A stretch of DNA of 9,243 nt from Limnohabitans sp. GTDB taxonomy: Bacteria > Pseudomonadota > Gammaproteobacteria > Burkholderiales > Burkholderiaceae_C. Position 1 is the stretch's first letter. Every line of letters starts with the position of its first letter. The notes under the pieces were generated by a model, which made no database searches, had not been told where the DNA came from, and saw nothing but the letters and a program-made list of their open reading frames with translations. The translations under genes were made by a program, and so were the position numbers. The stretch lies in assembly GCA_021731425.1 (NCBI GenBank), contig JAKFXJ010000087.1:1-9243 (forward strand). The letters run 5' to 3'. Positions 6,715-9,243 of this stretch are shown here, one piece after another.

Positions 6715-7599
6715 TTACTTCTGGGTGCCGAACAGGCCTGCGGGCTTGATCAAGAGAACAATGGTCATGATGATGAAAATCACCGTGCTGGAGGCTTCGG
6801 GGTAGAACACCTTGGTCAGGCCTTCGATCAGACCCAGACCAAAACCCGTGAGGATGGCCCCCATGATGGAGCCCATGCCGCCAATCACCACCACGGCAAA
6901 CACCACGATGATGATGTCGGCGCCCATGGTCGGGTTAACTTGGTAGATGGGTGCAGCCATCACACCGGCAAAAGCGGCCAGACCGACACCGAAGCCATAG
7001 GTCAGGGTGATCATGCGCGGCACGTTGATGCCGAAAGCCTGCACCAAGCTGGGGTTCTCAGTGGCGGCACGCAGATAGGCACCCAGCTTGGTCCGCTCGA
7101 TCACGTACCAAGTGGTCAAACACACCACCAGCGAAGCCACAATGACCCAGGCGCGGTACTTGGGTAGAAACATGAAACCGGTGTTGTAAGCACCTTTAAA
7201 AACTTCGGGCACTGGATAAGGCATGCCCGAAGAGCCGAATTCGTGTCGGAACAAACCCTGGATGATCAGGGCCAGACCGAAGGTGAGCAGCAGGCCATAC
7301 AGATGGTCCAACTTGTAAAGCTGTTTGAGCATGGTGCGCTCAATCAGCATGCCGGTGGCACCCACCACCACAGGTGTCACCACAAGTGCGACCCAGTAGT
7401 TGATGCCGAGTTTGGTCAAGCCAAGGTAGGCCACAAAGGCGCCCAGCATGTACTGGGCGCCGTGGGTGAAGTTGATGATGTTCAGCAAGCCGAAAATCAC
7501 GGCCAGGCCCAGCGAGAGCAATGCGTAAAAAGAGCCGTTGATCAGCCCGATCAGCAATTGCCCGAACAGGGCTTGTGAGGGTATGCCAAAGATTTCCAT
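6715..7599 (-). CDS. livH: LivH-type permease of a branched-chain amino acid family ABC transporter
   Basis: 294 residues, the usual LivH length. NGSFYALLSLGLAVIFG (21-37) and LNIINFTHGAQYMLGAF (39-55) are the N-terminal family signatures. The cytoplasmic coupling loop is at about 173-195 (GAYLRAATENPSLVQAFGIN), and VVIGGMGSIMGAILTG (237-252) lies near the end. It forms the translocation pore with LivM. It starts 36 bases after the stop of the binding-protein gene. No strong Shine-Dalgarno precedes the ATG at 7599, but the N-terminus aligns well with the family there. Substrate is unknown, as for the whole operon. Confidence 0.93.
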   Translation of the reverse strand: MEIFGIPSQALFGQLLIGLINGSFYALLSLGLAVIFGLLNIINFTHGAQYMLGAFVAYLGLTKLGINYWVALVVTPVVVGATGMLIERTMLKQLYKLDHLYGLLLTFGLALIIQGLFRHEFGSSGMPYPVPEVFKGAYNTGFMFLPKYRAWVIVASLVVCLTTWYVIERTKLGAYLRAATENPSLVQAFGINVPRMITLTYGFGVGLAAFAGVMAAPIYQVNPTMGADIIIVVFAVVVIGGMGSIMGAILTGFGLGLIEGLTKVFYPEASSTVIFIIMTIVLLIKPAGLFGTQK

Positions 7600-7635
7600 G
7601 GTGATTTATCGACTTGCTTGAACAAAGGGATGAAA

Positions 7636-8850
7636 TTACTTCTTGACCAGCGGGCACTCGCTCTCAGCCAAGGGGCGGAATGCCTCGTTGGCCGGGATCG
7701 TGGCGACCAGCTTGTAGTAGTCGTAAGGGCCCTTGGACTCGGCAGGCTTTTTCACCTCAAACAGGTAGGCCGGGTGGATCTTGCGACCGTCGGGGCGGAC
7801 CGAGCCCTTGCCGAAAATCGGATCGTCGGTCGGCAACTCTTTCATCTTGGCGGCGACCTTGGTGCCGTCATCCGTCTTGGCGGCGTCCACGGCCTTCAGG
7901 TAGTGGATCACGCTGGAGTAAACACCGGCTTGTACCATCGAAGGCATCTTGCCGCCTTGAGCTGCTGCAAAACGCTTGGAGAAAGCGCGGGTGTTGTCGT
8001 TCAGGTCCCAATAGAAGGTTTCGGTCAACATCAGGCCTTGTGCAATGTTCAAACCCAGCGAATGCACGTCGGGCAGGAACACCAGCAGACCTGCCAAGTT
8101 CTGGCCACCTTTGGTGATGCCGAACTCGGCGGCTTGCTTGATGGAGTTGGTGGTGTCACCACCGGCGTTGGCCAGGCCAATGATCTTGGCTTTGGAGGCT
8201 TGGGCCTGCAGCAAGAAAGAAGAGAAGTCCTGTGTTGGGAAAGGTGTACGGACCTTGCCCACCACCCGGCCGCCGTTCTTGGTCACCACGGCTTCAGTGT
8301 CGCGCTCCAGGGCGTGGCCGAAAGCGTAGTCAGCGGTCAGGAAGAACCAGGTGTTGCCGCCGCTTTTGACAATCGCTTTACCGGTGCCGTTGGCCAGCAT
8401 CCAAGTGTCATAAGCCCAATGGATGGTGTTGGCGTTGCAGGCCTTGCCCGACAGGTCGGCAGTGGCCGAGCCGGAGTTAACGTGCAGTTTGCCCTTGTCG
8501 CTGGCAATTTTGGCCACGGCCAAACCCACAGACGATGTGGGCACGTCGGCGATCATGTCGACCTTGTCCGTGTCAAACCATTGACGGGCCACGTTGGAGC
8601 CCACGTCCGGTTTGTTCTGGTGATCAGCACTGACGATTTCGACTTTGAGCGTGCTCTTGGTCGCCTTGATGTAGTCCTCCACAGCCATGCGGGCCGCAGT
8701 CACCGAGCCGGGGCCCGTGATGTCGGAGTACAAGCCCGACATGTCGTTCATCACACCGATCTTGACGATGCCGTCAGAGATCTGTGCTTGGGCCGAGCCT
8801 GCAAAGGCACAAGCGGCAAAGGCGGCGAGGGAAAGAAGTTTGCGTTTCAT
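7636..8850 (-). CDS. Periplasmic substrate-binding protein of the Liv/HAAT ABC transporter
   Basis: 404 residues. Residues 1-22 form a Sec signal peptide (Lys/Arg start, Ala/Leu/Phe-rich core, cleavage expected after AQA and before QISDG). The mature part is a type I periplasmic binding fold, with IGVMNDMSGLYSDITGPG (31-48) near the ligand cleft, DVPTSSVGLAVA (102-113), and TADYAFGHALERD (172-184) as the usual second-lobe motif. The protein delivers ligand to LivHM. It is not a clear LivJ/LivK orthologue. Related proteins in betaproteobacteria are predicted for amino acids, aromatic acids or other small carboxylates, and the ligand cannot be read from sequence. The ATG at 8850 is chosen because GGAGA stands 7 bases upstream and the signal peptide begins there; the frame start at 8883 would add 11 residues and overlap livF. 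The gene lies between livF and livH. Confidence 0.92.
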   Translation of the reverse strand: MKRKLLSLAAFAACAFAGSAQAQISDGIVKIGVMNDMSGLYSDITGPGSVTAARMAVEDYIKATKSTLKVEIVSADHQNKPDVGSNVARQWFDTDKVDMIADVPTSSVGLAVAKIASDKGKLHVNSGSATADLSGKACNANTIHWAYDTWMLANGTGKAIVKSGGNTWFFLTADYAFGHALERDTEAVVTKNGGRVVGKVRTPFPTQDFSSFLLQAQASKAKIIGLANAGGDTTNSIKQAAEFGITKGGQNLAGLLVFLPDVHSLGLNIAQGLMLTETFYWDLNDNTRAFSKRFAAAQGGKMPSMVQAGVYSSVIHYLKAVDAAKTDDGTKVAAKMKELPTDDPIFGKGSVRPDGRKIHPAYLFEVKKPAESKGPYDYYKLVATIPANEAFRPLAESECPLVKK

Positions 8851-8857
8851 CGTGTTG

Positions 8858-8862
8858 TCTCC
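8858..8862 (-). promoter_or_regulatory. Ribosome binding site of the substrate-binding protein gene
   Basis: On the minus strand GGAGA is followed by 7 bases and the ATG at 8850. It is the best Shine-Dalgarno in the transporter operon and decides the start over the in-frame ATG at 8883. It lies in a 25-base gap after livF, so high expression of the binding protein relative to the other subunits may come partly from this site. Confidence 0.75.
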
Positions 8863-8875
8863 AGTTAGAAAAAAA

Positions 8876-9243
8876 TCACACACCCAGGTACTCGTTCAAC
8901 ATGCCCATCTTTGAGGACAGCTCTTGTGAGGTAAAGCTCTCCACCATCTGACCATGTTCCATCACGTAAAACCGGTCTGCCAAGGGCGCGGCAAACCGGA
9001 AGTTCTGCTCCACCATGATGATGGTGAAGCCCTTGGCCTTGAGGGCCGTGATCATGCGGGCCAGCGCCTGCACGATCACAGGCGCCAGGCCTTCGGAGAT
9101 TTCGTCGAGCAACAAAAAGCGTGCTCCTGTGCGCAGGATGCGGCCCACAGCCAGCATCTGCTGCTCACCACCGGACAGGCGGGTGCCAGGGCTGTTACGG
9201 CGCTCCAGCAGATTGGATGTTCCCCAATCTGCTGGAGCGCCGT
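8876..9243 (-). CDS. livF: LivF-type ATPase of the branched-chain amino acid family ABC transporter (5' part missing)
   Basis: The C-terminal half of an ABC ATPase is present. It has the signature LSGGEQQ (9158-9178), then a Walker B region LLLDEISEGLAP, the D-loop, and IIMVEQN, where LivF proteins carry Gln instead of the usual switch His. The ending NEYLGV is typical of LivF. About 112 residues up to position 9214 fit the family, against some 235 for a full protein, so Walker A and the Q-loop are outside the window. The in-frame ATG at 9157 is internal, not a start. The frame stays open to the window end, but the residues encoded beyond 9214 (GAPADWGTS) do not fit LivF, where Phe-Pro is expected just before the Asn-Leu-Leu-Glu-Arg-Arg stretch. 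That part falls in a perfect inverted repeat and is probably not true coding sequence. livG would be expected upstream. Confidence 0.88.
   Translation of the reverse strand, partial: GAPADWGTSNLLERRNSPGTRLSGGEQQMLAVGRILRTGARFLLLDEISEGLAPVIVQALARMITALKAKGFTIIMVEQNFRFAAPLADRFYVMEHGQMVESFTSQELSSKMGMLNEYLGV
9197..9243. repeat. Perfect 20-base inverted repeat at the window end, probable fold-back join
   Basis: Positions 9197-9216 and 9224-9243 are exact reverse complements, separated by ATGTTCC (9217-9223). The left arm is antisense to genuine livF codons (Asn-Leu-Leu-Glu-Arg-Arg). The loop plus right arm, read on the plus strand, gives ATG TTC CCC AAT CTG CTG GAG CGC CGT, that is MFPNLLERR. This is what livF itself should encode just upstream. 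The repeat ends exactly at the window end, so its true length is unknown. Confidence 0.95.

Noticed and set aside
7618..8868. 416-residue open frame on the plus strand antisense to the binding-protein gene
   Set aside because: It mirrors a well-supported gene with signal peptide and fold motifs. Its His/Gly/Val/Gln-rich translation with no recognisable domain is the usual shadow in GC-rich DNA.
8876..9157. A short 93-residue protein starting at 9157
   Set aside because: The ATG directly follows the LSGGEQQ signature codons in the same frame, so it is internal to livF.
9197..9243. Terminator or mobile-element end at the terminal inverted repeat
   Set aside because: It is within livF coding sequence, has no T tract, and the arm is livF sequence itself. 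A fold-back join explains it better than a terminal inverted repeat.
1..9243. CRISPR array, tRNA/rRNA genes, insertion sequence, toxin-antitoxin or defence genes
   Set aside because: No spaced direct repeats, tRNA-like cloverleaf, transposase, or toxin- or defence-like protein was found on either strand. The coding space is filled by housekeeping and transport genes.

Overview
The window looks like ordinary chromosome from a betaproteobacterium, most likely Burkholderiales and plausibly Comamonadaceae. The basis is the GC-rich coding with long antisense shadow frames, the arrangement of lipopolysaccharide (LPS) genes next to a CPA2 antiporter and apt, and a Liv-type transporter of a kind common in that group. 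The taxonomic call is inference from protein character; no marker gene is present. I see no mobile element, CRISPR array, rRNA, tRNA or recognisable defence system.

Left part (1-2401): the glycine-rich tail of a plus-strand protein, probably an RNA-binding protein, ends at 45 and is followed by a hairpin terminator. Convergent to it, on the minus strand, is a tight LPS operon read kdsD -> kdsC -> lptC. KdsD and KdsC supply two steps of Kdo synthesis, and LptC is the inner-membrane-anchored periplasmic part of the LPS export bridge. lptA and lptB do not follow lptC here.

Middle part (2402-5720): a 112-base divergent intergenic region separates kdsD from a plus-strand pair, a CPA2-type K+/H+ antiporter with RCK domains and apt (adenine salvage), 3 bases apart. 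A separate cupin dioxygenase-like gene follows, and a strong bidirectional terminator at 5692-5720 closes this block. Both genes leaving the divergent region lack a Shine-Dalgarno and have a -10-like hexamer 6-7 bases before an ATG, so either could be leaderless.

Right part (5721-9243): a minus-strand branched-chain amino acid type (HAAT/Liv) ABC transporter operon, read livF -> substrate-binding protein -> livH -> livM, ends at the same bidirectional terminator. livG and the first half of livF lie outside the window. The ligand cannot be read from the sequence.

The most notable oddity is the last 47 bases, a perfect 20-base inverted repeat around a 7-base loop inside livF. The expected LivF residues Phe-Pro before the Asn-Leu-Leu-Glu-Arg-Arg stretch are found on the wrong strand. 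This fits a fold-back join (assembly or amplification chimera at a contig end) better than real coding sequence. I did not find a convincing undescribed system here.
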